A stretch of 49,284 nt of DNA from an uncultured Clostridia bacterium (GTDB lineage Bacteria; Bacillota; Clostridia; Christensenellales; Borkfalkiaceae). A program made the translations under genes and the position numbers. Shown one piece after another: positions 1 through 7,951 of the stretch (the first letter of the stretch is position 1; every line of letters begins with the position of its first letter). The stretch is from positions 1 to 49,284 of the forward strand of contig CALVTT010000006.1 in assembly GCA_944363045.1 (NCBI GenBank), read 5' to 3'. The notes under the pieces were generated by a model that saw only the letters and a list, made by a program, of their open reading frames with translations, was not told where the DNA came from and ran no database searches.

Positions 1-633
1 GACGGCGAACGCACCGACTTGACCGACATTATGCACGATATAGAAAACGGAATGAGTTTTTACGACCTTTCCAAAAAGCACGGCAACCGCTTTATCCGCG
101 TTATGAAATGGGCAAAGGAATACAGGCAATCGCACTTGGAAAACATATACAAGCGCACTTTTCGGAAAATGAAAGTCTATTATATATACGGCTCGGCGGG
201 GTGCGGAAAGACAAGTTATGTATTCCAAAAACACGGCTATGACGACGTGTACCGAACGACAAACTATGAATTTGGCTGGATAGACGATTACAACGGCGAA
301 AAGATATTGTTTCTCGATGAGTTCCGCAGTTCGTTCAAAATCTCGGAAATATTGGACTATCTGGACGGGCAGCCGATACGGATACGCGGGCGGCACTATA
401 ACCGCGTGGCTTGCTATGATACCGTGTATATCGTTTCTAATCTCTCATTGAAAGAGCAATACACGAATATACAGCAAACAGAGCCGAAAACGTGGGCGGC
501 GTTCTGCCGTCGTATAACGGCGGTATATAACTTTGACATAAGCAAGGATATTCCCGTAAACAAATTCACGGGAGAATTAAGAAAACCGCCTACGCTTATA
601 CCGATAGACGACGACAGCGACTTGCCGTTTTAA
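1..633 (+). CDS. CRESS-type Rep protein, helicase part (5' end outside window)
   Basis: The reading frame is open from the first base, so the N-terminus, where a HUH nickase domain would sit, lies outside the window. The visible part is a superfamily-3 helicase domain. Counting from the TTG at 19, it has Walker A GSAGCGKT (about residues 58-65), Walker B ILFLDEF (96-102) and a motif-C-like stretch VYIVSN (136-141). This arrangement is known from Rep proteins of CRESS-DNA viruses and related bacterial rolling-circle plasmids. The family match is by motif only. The gene is AT-richer than the chromosome beyond 1.1 kb and sits just beyond the 3' end of a tRNA-Ala gene, which suggests an integrated plasmid or element. 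A strong hairpin follows the stop codon. A different SF3 helicase, such as a phage or satellite primase-helicase, is possible but the small size favours Rep. Confidence 0.75.
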   Translation, partial: DGERTDLTDIMHDIENGMSFYDLSKKHGNRFIRVMKWAKEYRQSHLENIYKRTFRKMKVYYIYGSAGCGKTSYVFQKHGYDDVYRTTNYEFGWIDDYNGEKILFLDEFRSSFKISEILDYLDGQPIRIRGRHYNRVACYDTVYIVSNLSLKEQYTNIQQTEPKTWAAFCRRITAVYNFDISKDIPVNKFTGELRKPPTLIPIDDDSDLPF

Positions 634-669
634 CGGCTGTATGGGTGGGTTCTCTTGGGTGGGGAGAAT

Positions 670-706
670 GGAAAAAGCACAAGGCTTTTAACCTTGTGCT
701 TTTTCC
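670..706. terminator. Strong intrinsic terminator after rep
   Basis: This is a perfect 15-bp inverted repeat (670-684 with 692-706) around a 7-nt loop. The stem has an A-tract on the left and a T-tract on the right, so it could terminate transcription from both strands. It lies about 40 bp past the rep stop codon. Confidence 0.85.
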
Positions 707-784
707 TTAATGGTATGCGATAAAGCCCGCGACACCGTTCACGAAAATGTATTTCGTTTTCAGGTGTTCAAACTTTAACGACAC

Positions 785-860
785 TGGTGGAGATAACGAG
801 ACTCGAACTCGTGACCTATACGTTGCGAACGTATCGCGCTACCAACTGTGCTATATCCCC
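785..860 (-). tRNA. tRNA-Ala (anticodon CGC), CCA encoded
   Basis: Read on the minus strand, the sequence folds as a 76-nt cloverleaf. The 7-bp acceptor stem is GGGGATA with TATCTCC (one G-U pair), followed by discriminator A and an encoded CCA. The anticodon loop is TTCGCAA, giving anticodon CGC (Ala), on a 5-bp stem. The T-arm contains TTCGAGT between ACGAG and CTCGT. The D-stem has one A-C mismatch. The 3' end points toward the rep element, and tRNA 3' ends are classic integration targets. Confidence 0.93.
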
Positions 861-934
861 GAAGTTGTGAAAGGCGGCTTTCTCTGCCCTCACGCGCCTG
901 CGCCGGACAGCGGCACACGCCCGAAAACAAGTTG

Positions 935-963
935 ATGATACCACATTCCCCGCAGAAAAGCAA
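935..963 (-). promoter_or_regulatory. Promoter of tRNA-Ala
   Basis: On the minus strand there is a -35 TTGCTT and a -10 TATCAT separated by exactly 17 bp. Transcription would start about 65-70 bp before the mature tRNA 5' end. The rest of 861-1023 holds no gene that I can support. Confidence 0.6.
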
Positions 964-1023
964 GCGTTTTTTCGGATACGCGAAAAAAATTCCCCTCCTG
1001 CCGCTGCGGGTTTTTTTACTTTG

Positions 1024-1052
1024 TTGACTTTGTTGTCAATTTATGGTACACT
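1024..1052 (+). promoter_or_regulatory. Promoter of the HAD-plsC-gltS operon
   Basis: There is a -35 TTGACT (1024-1029), a 17-bp spacer and a -10 TACACT (1047-1052). The start codon at 1125 lies about 65 bp past the predicted transcription start. A short GC hairpin (AAGCCCGCAGGCGGGC) lies in the leader. Confidence 0.65.
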
Positions 1053-1124
1053 TTTCGGTGGAAAGCCCGCAGGCGGGCGTTCCGATTTAGTTCCGCTTTC
1101 GTTCCGCCTTAAAAGGAGACACCC

Positions 1125-1811
1125 GTGGAGCCCCTTCAACCGCATCACCTTCTAACGCATCATATGCAGGCCGCCGTGTTCGACCTCGATGGCACGCTGC
1201 TCGATTCGCTCGGGGTATGGGACGACGCCGACCGCGCCTTCCTCTCCCGCCGCGGCATCGCGCTCACGCCCGACTATACCGAAGCCGTCAAGCTCATGCA
1301 CCTCGAGGAGGCCGCCCTCTATACGAGAGCGCGCTATTCCCTCAAAGAGAGCCCGCAGGAGATCATGGCAGAATGGCTCGCCTCCATCCGCGAGGCCTAT
1401 GCGACGATGCCGCTCAAACCCTATGCAAGGGAGTACCTTCTCACCCTGCACGCAAGCGGCGTCAAGCTTGCCATCGCCACCTCGTCGGACGAGCAGATCT
1501 TTCTGCCCGCCCTCCGCCACAACGGCATCAAGGAGCTCTTTTCCGCCGCCGTCATGGTGCGGGAGGTGGAGCGCGGCAAGGAATACCCCGACGTCTACCT
1601 CGAAGCCGCCCGCCGCCTAAACGCCGCGCCCCGAGACTGCGCCGTGTTCGAGGACATCCTCCCCGCCGTCAAGGCCGCCAAAGCGGGCGGGTTTTATACC
1701 GCCGCCGTCTTTGACGAGGGCTCCCGCGGCGACGAGGAGGAGCTGCGCCGCACGGCGGATGTGTACCTCGATTCCTATGAGGAGCTGCTCCTCTCCCCCA
1801 TCCTCTTCTGA
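1125..1811 (+). CDS. HAD-superfamily phosphatase (beta-phosphoglucomutase-like)
   Basis: This 228-residue protein has HAD motif I DLDGTLLDS about 20 residues from the N-terminus, a helical cap, motif II around ATSSD, and a motif III/IV region ending in FEDILPAVKAAKAGG. These features match the small phosphatase/phosphomutase subfamily that acts on phosphorylated sugars or similar metabolites. The substrate cannot be predicted. The GTG start at 1125 is preceded by AAAAGGAG at 7-nt spacing; an internal ATG at 1164 is the alternative. It is the first gene of a three-gene operon and lies 6 bp before the acyltransferase gene. Confidence 0.88.
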   Translation: MEPLQPHHLLTHHMQAAVFDLDGTLLDSLGVWDDADRAFLSRRGIALTPDYTEAVKLMHLEEAALYTRARYSLKESPQEIMAEWLASIREAYATMPLKPYAREYLLTLHASGVKLAIATSSDEQIFLPALRHNGIKELFSAAVMVREVERGKEYPDVYLEAARRLNAAPRDCAVFEDILPAVKAAKAGGFYTAAVFDEGSRGDEEELRRTADVYLDSYEELLLSPILF

Positions 1812-1817
1812 AATACG

Positions 1818-3047
1818 ATGAAAAACCAAAAAACGGCTAAAAATAAAGGGAAAAACAAGAAAAAGAACAGATGGCGGCGCTTCCGCCACGGCGTGGTGAA
1901 GGCGCTCGTGCTGCCCTTCTCGCCGCTGTGCAAACTATGGTACGGCGCCAAAGTGGAGCGCATGAAGCGCCCCGGCAAGCGGCCCTATCTGCTCCTCAGC
2001 AACCATCAGACGCCCTTCGATCAGTTCTTTGTGGGCATGGTCTATTTGAAGCCCGTCTACTATGTGGCGAGCGAGGACCTCTTTTCCAACGGCTTTATCT
2101 CGCGCATGCTGGAGTGGGCGGTGCGGCCCATCCCCATCCGCAAGCAGACGACGGACGTGCGTGCCGTGATGAACTGCCTCAAGGTCGCCAAAGAGGGCGG
2201 CAGCATCGCCATCTCGCCCGAGGGCAACCGCACCTACAGCGGCAGGACGATGGCGATCAACCCCGCGATCGGCGGGCTCGTCAAGCTGCTGCGCCTGCCC
2301 GTCGCCTTTATCCGCTTCGAGGGCGGCTACGGCGTACAGCCCCGCTGGGCAAGCAATGTGCGGAAAGGCAAAATGCGCGTGTATGTCTCGCGCGTCATGG
2401 AGCCCGAGGAATACCGCTCCCTTACCGACGAGGAAGTGGCTAAGATCGTAAAAGACGAGCTCTATGTCGACGATCTTGCATACGGCGGCCTCTACAAGAG
2501 CAAGAAGAGCGCCGAGTATTTGGACCGCCTCCTCTACGTCTGCCCCGACTGCGGGCTCACCACTTTCCGCTCGGAGGGGGAATATCTCACCTGCCAAAAG
2601 TGCGGCAAAAAATGGCGCTATCTTGCCGATCGCACCTTTGACGGGGGCCCCTTCCCCAACGTGCCCGCCTGGTACGACTATCAGGAAAATTTTATAAACG
2701 CCCTCGACCTTTTGAGCCGCGAGGACGAGCTCTTTTACGAGGACACCGCCGCGATGAAGGAGGTCATCCTCTACAAGCATAAAGAGCTCATTGCAAAGGA
2801 CGCGCGGCTCCGCCTCTACGGCGGGCGCATGGAGGTCTCCTTCGGAGAAGAAACATACGTCTTTTCCTTCCGCGAAGTCTCCGCCCTCACCGTGCTGGGG
2901 CGCAACAAGCTCGACGTATATACGGGGGACAAGGTCTTTCAGTTCAAGGGAGACAAGCACTTCAACCCCATCAAGTATATGCACTTTTTTCACCGCTTCC
3001 AAAACCTTTTGAAAGGAGACGAACATGGAAAATTTTTGGGATTTTAG
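1818..3047 (+). CDS. PlsC-like acyltransferase with C-terminal zinc ribbon
   Basis: This 409-residue protein begins with a very basic tail (about residues 1-22). A PlsC-type acyltransferase domain follows, with the catalytic HX4D motif NHQTPFD (His63, Asp68) and the substrate motif PEGNRTYSG (about 134-142). Family members transfer acyl chains to lysophosphatidate or related lysolipids at the membrane. Unlike the usual 200-250-residue enzymes, it continues with a CPDC...CQKC zinc ribbon (Cys242, 245, 259, 262) and about 140 further residues of unknown role. The substrate is therefore uncertain. Its 3' end overlaps the symporter gene by 23 bp. Confidence 0.85.
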   Translation: MKNQKTAKNKGKNKKKNRWRRFRHGVVKALVLPFSPLCKLWYGAKVERMKRPGKRPYLLLSNHQTPFDQFFVGMVYLKPVYYVASEDLFSNGFISRMLEWAVRPIPIRKQTTDVRAVMNCLKVAKEGGSIAISPEGNRTYSGRTMAINPAIGGLVKLLRLPVAFIRFEGGYGVQPRWASNVRKGKMRVYVSRVMEPEEYRSLTDEEVAKIVKDELYVDDLAYGGLYKSKKSAEYLDRLLYVCPDCGLTTFRSEGEYLTCQKCGKKWRYLADRTFDGGPFPNVPAWYDYQENFINALDLLSREDELFYEDTAAMKEVILYKHKELIAKDARLRLYGGRMEVSFGEETYVFSFREVSALTVLGRNKLDVYTGDKVFQFKGDKHFNPIKYMHFFHRFQNLLKGDEHGKFLGF

Positions 3048-4473
3048 CGTCTGGGGTTCCTTCAACGTCATCGCCATCCTGCTCATCAGCCTGCTGGTGG
3101 CGAACGCGCTCAAGCGGCTCATCAAACCGCTCGGCAACTCCCTCATCCCCACCTCGGTGCTGGGTGGCATCATGCTGCTCATCATCTCCTCCATCTATAC
3201 GGGGGTGACGGACGAATACCTCTTCGATACCACCTTCTTCGGCGGCAACGGGGCGGCGTTTTTGGAGATCCTCACCTATCACACGCTGGCGCTCGGCTTT
3301 ATCGCCTCCACCTTGAAGAGCACCAAGGGCAAGATGAACAAACAGCGCGGCATAGAGATCTTCAACACGGGCGTGACGACGGTGGCGAGCTATCTTTTGC
3401 AGGGCATCTTCGGCCTTGCCATCACCATTTTCGCGGCGTACGTCCTGATGCCCGGCTTCTTTAAGGCGGCGGGCATTCTGCTCCCCTTCGGCTACGGGCA
3501 GGGCTCGGGGCAAGCCATGAACTACGGCAACATCTACGAGACGCAGTACGGCTTTGAGGGCGGCAAGAGCTTCGGTCTCTCGGTGGCGGCCCTCGGTTTC
3601 CTAAGCGCGGCCATCGGCGGCGTCATCCACCTCAATATCATAAGAAAGAGGGGCAGGATGCGCCGCGTGGGCGACGAGAAGGACTTTATCCCCAGCTCCG
3701 AAGTGCACAACGAGGGCGACATCCCCATGAACCAGGGCATCGACAAGATCACCATCCAGATAGCCCTTGTCGCCCTTGCCTATGTTCTGAGCTATCTCCT
3801 GATGTACGGTCTCGGGCTGCTTCTGCCCTCGATGAAGGCGACCGTCTACGGCTTCAACTTCTTCCTCGGCGTGCTCGCCGCTGTGCTCGTGAAGGCCGTC
3901 CTCAACCTCTTCCATAAGAAGAACGTCATCAAGAAGCAGTACACCAACAACTTCCTCTTGACGCGCATCAGCAACTTCTTCTTCGACATCATGATCGTGG
4001 CGGGCATCGCCGCCATCAAGCTGGATACCCTCAAACAGTATTGGCACATTCTGCTCGTGCTGGGCGTCGTGGGGCTCGTCATCACCTACTTTTACAACCT
4101 CTTTGTGGCGCGCAAGCTCTTTAAGAGCTATTCCGAAGAGCAGTTCCTCGTCATGTACGGCATGCTGACGGGCACGGCGTCGACGGGCGTCATCCTTTTG
4201 CGCGAGCTCGACCCCCACCTTTCCACCCCCGCGGCGGAAAACCTCGTCTATCAGAACTTCCCCGCCATGGTGTTCGGCTTCCCCATGATGCTTTTGGCGA
4301 CCTTCGCGCCCGAAAACCCTGAATGGACGCTTCTCATCCTCGTGGGCTTCTTCATCGCGATGAACGTCATCCTCTTCCGCAGTCAGATCTTCCGCCGGCG
4401 CGGCAAGGGAGGGGCTTCGGGTGCTTCCGATGCTTCCGCCCCGCCCGCTTCCCCCGCTCCCCCCGCCGAGTGA
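3025..4473 (+). CDS. gltS: Sodium:glutamate symporter, GltS-like
   Basis: This is a 482-residue polytopic membrane protein with about ten to twelve hydrophobic segments. The glycine-rich stretch GYGQGSGQAMNYG near residue 155 and the later GMLTGTASTGVILLREL match conserved features of the ESS (glutamate:Na+ symporter) family. The true substrate may be another dicarboxylic amino acid. It starts with ATG after AAAGGAGA, inside the end of the acyltransferase gene, so translation is probably coupled. The last 25 or so residues are a low-complexity Ala/Pro/Ser tail. A terminator follows. Confidence 0.85.
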   Translation: MENFWDFSVWGSFNVIAILLISLLVANALKRLIKPLGNSLIPTSVLGGIMLLIISSIYTGVTDEYLFDTTFFGGNGAAFLEILTYHTLALGFIASTLKSTKGKMNKQRGIEIFNTGVTTVASYLLQGIFGLAITIFAAYVLMPGFFKAAGILLPFGYGQGSGQAMNYGNIYETQYGFEGGKSFGLSVAALGFLSAAIGGVIHLNIIRKRGRMRRVGDEKDFIPSSEVHNEGDIPMNQGIDKITIQIALVALAYVLSYLLMYGLGLLLPSMKATVYGFNFFLGVLAAVLVKAVLNLFHKKNVIKKQYTNNFLLTRISNFFFDIMIVAGIAAIKLDTLKQYWHILLVLGVVGLVITYFYNLFVARKLFKSYSEEQFLVMYGMLTGTASTGVILLRELDPHLSTPAAENLVYQNFPAMVFGFPMMLLATFAPENPEWTLLILVGFFIAMNVILFRSQIFRRRGKGGASGASDASAPPASPAPPAE

Positions 4474-4492
4474 CAAAACCGCATAAAAATAC

Positions 4493-4520
4493 GCCCCGCG
4501 CTTTATGGCGCGGGGCTTTT
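4493..4520. terminator. Intrinsic terminator between gltS and degV
   Basis: A 9-bp GC stem (4493-4501 with 4508-4516) closes a 6-nt loop and is followed by TTTT on the plus strand. The flanking genes converge here, and A-tracts upstream suggest it may work in both directions. Confidence 0.8.
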
Positions 4521-4545
4521 GCTCGTTCTTTTTGGCTCGTTCTAT

Positions 4546-5415
4546 TTAGTTGAGGGCGCGCGTGACGGCGCAGGCGACGACACCGGGGCCGACGTGGCAG
4601 GCGATGCTCAAAGGCAACGGATCGCAGAAGGAGACGGGGATGTTGGGGAAGGCCGCCTCGAGCTCGCGGCGGAAGGCTTCGATCTCCTCCTCCCGCTCGG
4701 TATGGGCGAGGCAGAGGCGCATCTGCCCTGCCGCCACATAGTCTGCAAAGCGGGTGGCAAGGTCGCTCTTCAAGGCGTCCGTCATCACCTGTTTGGCCTG
4801 CTTCAAGGTCTGCACCTTCTTGAAGGCGTCGAGCTTGCCGCCCTGGATCTGCAAAACAGGCTTGACGCGCAAAATGGTGCCGATGAGCGCCGCCGCAGGG
4901 GTGAGACGCCCGCCCTTTTTCAGATACTTCAAAGTTTCGAGCGTGAGGTAGATGGAACTGTCCTCCGCCGTGTCTTCAAGTTTTTTGGCGATCTCTTTGG
5001 CGCTCATGCCGCGCTCCGCCAACGAAAGGGCGTCGTAGACGCTCTGCTTCAGGGTGATGGAGATGCGGCGGTTATCGACCACCTGCACCCTGCCCTCGTA
5101 GTCTTTGGCAAGCTGCTCTGCCGTGTGGCAGCTCTCGGAAAGGGCGCTCGACATGGGGATATGCACGACTTCGTACCCCTCCTTCAAGAGCGCTTCCCAC
5201 GCTTCCGTGACGCTCGCCGCCGAGGGCTGCGAGGTGGAAACGGAGGCATCGCCCTGCAAGTGCTCGTAAAACTGTGCCTGTGTGAGGTCTACATCCTCGA
5301 AATACTGCTCGCCGTCGATGACAAACGGCATGGGGATGACGGAAATTCCCAGTCTTTCCGCCTCCGCCTGCGAAATGCCGCTGTTCGAATCGGTGACGAT
5401 CTTCACCATTGCCAT
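4546..5415 (-). CDS. DegV family fatty-acid-binding protein (first copy)
   Basis: This 289-residue protein begins VKIVTDSNSGIS, the DegV start motif, and contains the conserved serines and SFCDPLPLSIACHVGPG near the C-terminus. DegV (FakB-like) proteins bind a fatty acid and present it to the kinase FakA for phosphorylation. The start at 5415 is preferred because GGAG lies 8 nt upstream and the family motif begins at once. An upstream in-frame ATG at 5463 would add 16 unconserved residues encoded by a tandem repeat. It has its own promoter and is divergent from nfnA. Confidence 0.9.
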   Translation of the reverse strand: MAMVKIVTDSNSGISQAEAERLGISVIPMPFVIDGEQYFEDVDLTQAQFYEHLQGDASVSTSQPSAASVTEAWEALLKEGYEVVHIPMSSALSESCHTAEQLAKDYEGRVQVVDNRRISITLKQSVYDALSLAERGMSAKEIAKKLEDTAEDSSIYLTLETLKYLKKGGRLTPAAALIGTILRVKPVLQIQGGKLDAFKKVQTLKQAKQVMTDALKSDLATRFADYVAAGQMRLCLAHTEREEEIEAFRRELEAAFPNIPVSFCDPLPLSIACHVGPGVVACAVTRALN

Positions 5416-5447
5416 GATCTTTTCTCCAATTCTTTGTTTTTGTTCAC

Positions 5448-5481
5448 TTCGTGACTTATTCATTTTCGTGACTTATTCATT
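5448..5481. repeat. Perfect 17-bp tandem duplication at the degV transcription start
   Basis: Two identical head-to-tail copies of a 17-bp unit (5448-5464 and 5465-5481) begin at the -10 element of the degV promoter and run through the predicted start site into the leader. The placement suits an operator, but it could be a simple duplication. Confidence 0.8.
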
Positions 5482-5507
5482 ATAGAGGACGGAGCTCTGC
5501 TTGTCAA
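5479..5507 (-). promoter_or_regulatory. Promoter of degV (first copy)
   Basis: On the minus strand there is a -35 TTGACA and a -10 TATAAT with a 17-bp spacer, a perfect sigma-A consensus. It is back-to-back with the nfnAB promoter. Confidence 0.8.
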
Positions 5508-5551
5508 GAAAACGCGCCCGCTTTTGTGCAAGAAAAAACAAAAAAAGAAAC

Positions 5552-5580
5552 TTGACATTTTGCGGCGCGCGTTCTATAAT
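5552..5580 (+). promoter_or_regulatory. Promoter of nfnAB
   Basis: There is a -35 TTGACA (5552-5557), a 17-bp spacer and a -10 TATAAT (5575-5580), again a perfect consensus. The leader to the nfnA start is about 60 nt and ends with AGGGAGGAATT as the ribosome-binding site. Confidence 0.85.
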
Positions 5581-5646
5581 AAAAGGTGCGGACGGGCGCA
5601 CATATCGGGCGCCGCCACAGCCAAAGAGAGATAACAGGGAGGAATT

Positions 5647-6489
5647 ATGTACCGTATTCTCAAGAAAAGAAGCCTCAACCCCACCGTCACGCTGATGGAG
5701 ATCGAGGCGCCCTTCGTCGCAAGAAAGGCGCGCGCCGGGCAGTTCATCATCCTCCGCGCCGATGAGCGGGGAGAACGCATCCCCCTCACCGTCGCGGGCT
5801 GCAACAAGGAGACGGGAGCCGTGACCATCATCTTCCAGATCGTGGGCGGCGCCACGATGACCTTGAACGCCCTCAACGAGGGCGAGTGCATCGCCGACTT
5901 CGTAGGCCCCTTGGGCAACCCCACCGAAGTGGAGGGCATCAAGAAGGCGTGCGTCGTGGGCGGCGGCGTGGGCTGCGCCATCGCGCTGCCCGTCGTAAGG
6001 GAGCTGCACGAAATGGGCTGTGAAGTCACCTCCATCGTCGGCTTCCGCAACAAGGACCTCGTCATTTTGGAGGACGAATTCCGCGCCGCTTCCGACAAGT
6101 TCGTGATGATGACGGACGACGGCAGCTACGGCGAGAAGGGCAACGTCACCGTGCCCTTGAAGCGTATGCTGGAGGCGGGAGAAACATTCGACCGCGTCAT
6201 CACCATCGGGCCCCTCGTGATGATGAAGTTCGTCGCCCTTGCAACGAAGGAATACAATATCCCCACCGTCGCCTCGATGAACCCCATCATGATCGACGGC
6301 ACGGGCATGTGCGGCGGCTGCCGCCTCACCGTGGGCGGGGAAACGAAATTCGCCTGCGTGGACGGGCCCGACTTCGACGCCCACCTCATCGACTACGACG
6401 AGGCGATGAAGCGCGCGCGCACTTACGCCGAATTTGAGGCAAAAGCGCGCGAAAAGCACTGCAATCTCTACAAAAAGGAGGTCAAGTGA
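5647..6489 (+). CDS. nfnA: NfnA: FAD/[2Fe-2S] subunit of NADH-dependent ferredoxin:NADP oxidoreductase
   Basis: This 280-residue protein has the ferredoxin-reductase layout: a flavin-binding beta-barrel with GQFIILRA near residue 35, then an NAD-binding fold with CVVGGGVGCAIALP. A C-terminal cluster motif, GTGMCGGCRLTV...KFACVDGP, binds [2Fe-2S]. With the next gene it forms the Nfn/Sud family complex. Characterised members bifurcate electrons between NADPH, NAD and ferredoxin in the cytoplasm of anaerobes; some relatives act as sulfide dehydrogenase or glutamate-synthase-like enzymes. The pairing and order support Nfn. It ends overlapping the nfnB start. Confidence 0.9.
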   Translation: MYRILKKRSLNPTVTLMEIEAPFVARKARAGQFIILRADERGERIPLTVAGCNKETGAVTIIFQIVGGATMTLNALNEGECIADFVGPLGNPTEVEGIKKACVVGGGVGCAIALPVVRELHEMGCEVTSIVGFRNKDLVILEDEFRAASDKFVMMTDDGSYGEKGNVTVPLKRMLEAGETFDRVITIGPLVMMKFVALATKEYNIPTVASMNPIMIDGTGMCGGCRLTVGGETKFACVDGPDFDAHLIDYDEAMKRARTYAEFEAKAREKHCNLYKKEVK

Positions 6490-7886
6490 TGAGTAAGTTC
6501 AATATGGATCCCAAAAAGCACCCCATGCCCTCGCAGGATCCCCTCGTAAGAAACAAGAACTTCAAGGAAGTCGCCCTCGGCTACGACGAGGAGACCGCCG
6601 TGGAAGAGGCAAGGCGCTGCTTGAACTGCAAAAATAAACCCTGCGTAGCGGGCTGCCCCGTCAACGTCGCCATCCCCGAATTTATCGCCCTCGTGGCGGA
6701 AAGAAAGTTCGAGGAGGCGTACCAGGTCATCGCCCGCACCTCCTCCCTTCCCGCCGTCTGCGGCAGAGTGTGCCCGCAGGAGACGCAGTGCGAAGGCAAG
6801 TGCACGCGCGGCATCAAGGGCGAGCCCGTGGGCATCGGCAGGCTCGAGCGCTTTGCCGCCGATTGGCACAATTCTCATGCGACAGAAGCTCCTATAAAGC
6901 CCGCTCCCAACGGGCATAAGGTCGCCATCGTCGGCTCGGGGCCCGCCGGCCTCACCTGCGCGGGCGATCTTGCCAAGCTCGGCTACGACGTGACCGTCTT
7001 TGAGGCGCTGCACCTTGCGGGCGGCGTACTCGTCTACGGCATCCCCGAATTCCGTCTGCCCAAAGCCATCGTCGAAAAGGAGGTGGACAACCTTAAAGCG
7101 CTCGGCGTCAAGGTGATGACGGACATGGTCATCGGCAAAGTGCTCACCATCGACGAGCTCAAGGAGGAGTTCGGCTTCGAGGCCGTCTTCCTCGGCACGG
7201 GCGCCGGCCTTCCCCGCTTCATGAACATCCCCGGGGAGAACGCCAAGGGCGTCTTCTCCGCCAACGAATACCTCACCCGCAGCAACCTCATGAAGGCGTA
7301 TGAAGAAGGCAGCGAGACCCCCATCTTCCACGCCAAAAAAGTCGCCGTCGTGGGCGGCGGCAACGTGGCGATGGACGCAGCGCGCTCGGCAAAGCGGTTG
7401 GGAGCGGACGTCGTGTATATCGTCTACCGCCGTTCGGAGGCAGAGCTCCCCGCCCGCCGCGAGGAAGTGGAGCACGCCAAGGAGGAGGAGATCGTCTTCA
7501 AGCTCCTCACCAATCCCGTCGAAGTGCTGACGGACAGCGACGACAACGTCGTGGGGCTTCGCTGCATCGAGATGGAGCTGGGCGAGCCAGACGCTTCCGG
7601 CCGCCGCCGCCCCATCGAAAAGAAGGGCAGCGAATTCGATATGGACGTCGACTGCGTCATCATGGCGCTCGGCACCTCGCCCAACCCCCTCCTCAAAAAG
7701 ACGACGAAGGGCCTCGACACCAAGCCGCGCGGAGAGATCGTCGCCGACGAGAACGGCAAGACCTCGCTCGAGGGCGTCTATGCGGGCGGCGATGCCGTGA
7801 CGGGCGCCGCGACCGTCATCCTCGCCATGGGCGCGGGCAAGACCGCAGCAAAGGCGATGGACGAATACATCCGCTCCAAGTCATAA
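6489..7886 (+). CDS. nfnB: NfnB: large flavoprotein subunit (glutamate-synthase small-chain family)
   Basis: This 465-residue protein carries the N-terminal double [4Fe-4S] motif (CLNCKNKPCVAGCP and CGRVCPQETQCEGKC). Two dinucleotide-binding sites follow (VAIVGSGPAGLTCAG and VAVVGGGNVAMDAA), and it ends with the flavin motif GVYAGGDAVTGAATVILAMGAG. These are hallmarks of NfnB and of homologues annotated as gltA or NADPH-dependent glutamate synthase. The ATG at 6489 has AAGGAGG at 7-nt spacing; a GTG one codon earlier is less well spaced. It overlaps the nfnA stop codon by one base, so the two subunits are probably translated together. A bidirectional terminator follows. Confidence 0.92.
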   Translation: MSKFNMDPKKHPMPSQDPLVRNKNFKEVALGYDEETAVEEARRCLNCKNKPCVAGCPVNVAIPEFIALVAERKFEEAYQVIARTSSLPAVCGRVCPQETQCEGKCTRGIKGEPVGIGRLERFAADWHNSHATEAPIKPAPNGHKVAIVGSGPAGLTCAGDLAKLGYDVTVFEALHLAGGVLVYGIPEFRLPKAIVEKEVDNLKALGVKVMTDMVIGKVLTIDELKEEFGFEAVFLGTGAGLPRFMNIPGENAKGVFSANEYLTRSNLMKAYEEGSETPIFHAKKVAVVGGGNVAMDAARSAKRLGADVVYIVYRRSEAELPARREEVEHAKEEEIVFKLLTNPVEVLTDSDDNVVGLRCIEMELGEPDASGRRRPIEKKGSEFDMDVDCVIMALGTSPNPLLKKTTKGLDTKPRGEIVADENGKTSLEGVYAGGDAVTGAATVILAMGAGKTAAKAMDEYIRSKS

Positions 7887-7914
7887 ACAATGCCGAAACC
7901 CGTTCGGCACATAA

Positions 7915-7950
7915 AAACTTCCCGCAGGGTCCCCTGCGGGAAGTTTCGTT
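7915..7950. terminator. Bidirectional intrinsic terminator
   Basis: A perfect 14-bp stem (7915-7928 with 7933-7946) and a 4-nt loop sit between the converging nfnB and ferredoxin genes. AAA and TTT flanks allow termination on both strands. Confidence 0.88.
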
Positions 7951-7951
7951 T

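Noticed and set aside
1001-1019. Small hairpin with T-run before the HAD operon as a terminator
   Set aside because: The stem is only five pairs with one G-U, and no plus-strand gene ends nearby, so a function is not supported.
5413-5463. Upstream ATG at 5463 as the start of the first DegV gene
   Set aside because: It would add 16 residues encoded by the tandem repeat, has no ribosome-binding site and lies about 10 nt from the predicted transcription start. The ATG at 5415 has GGAG and begins the family motif.
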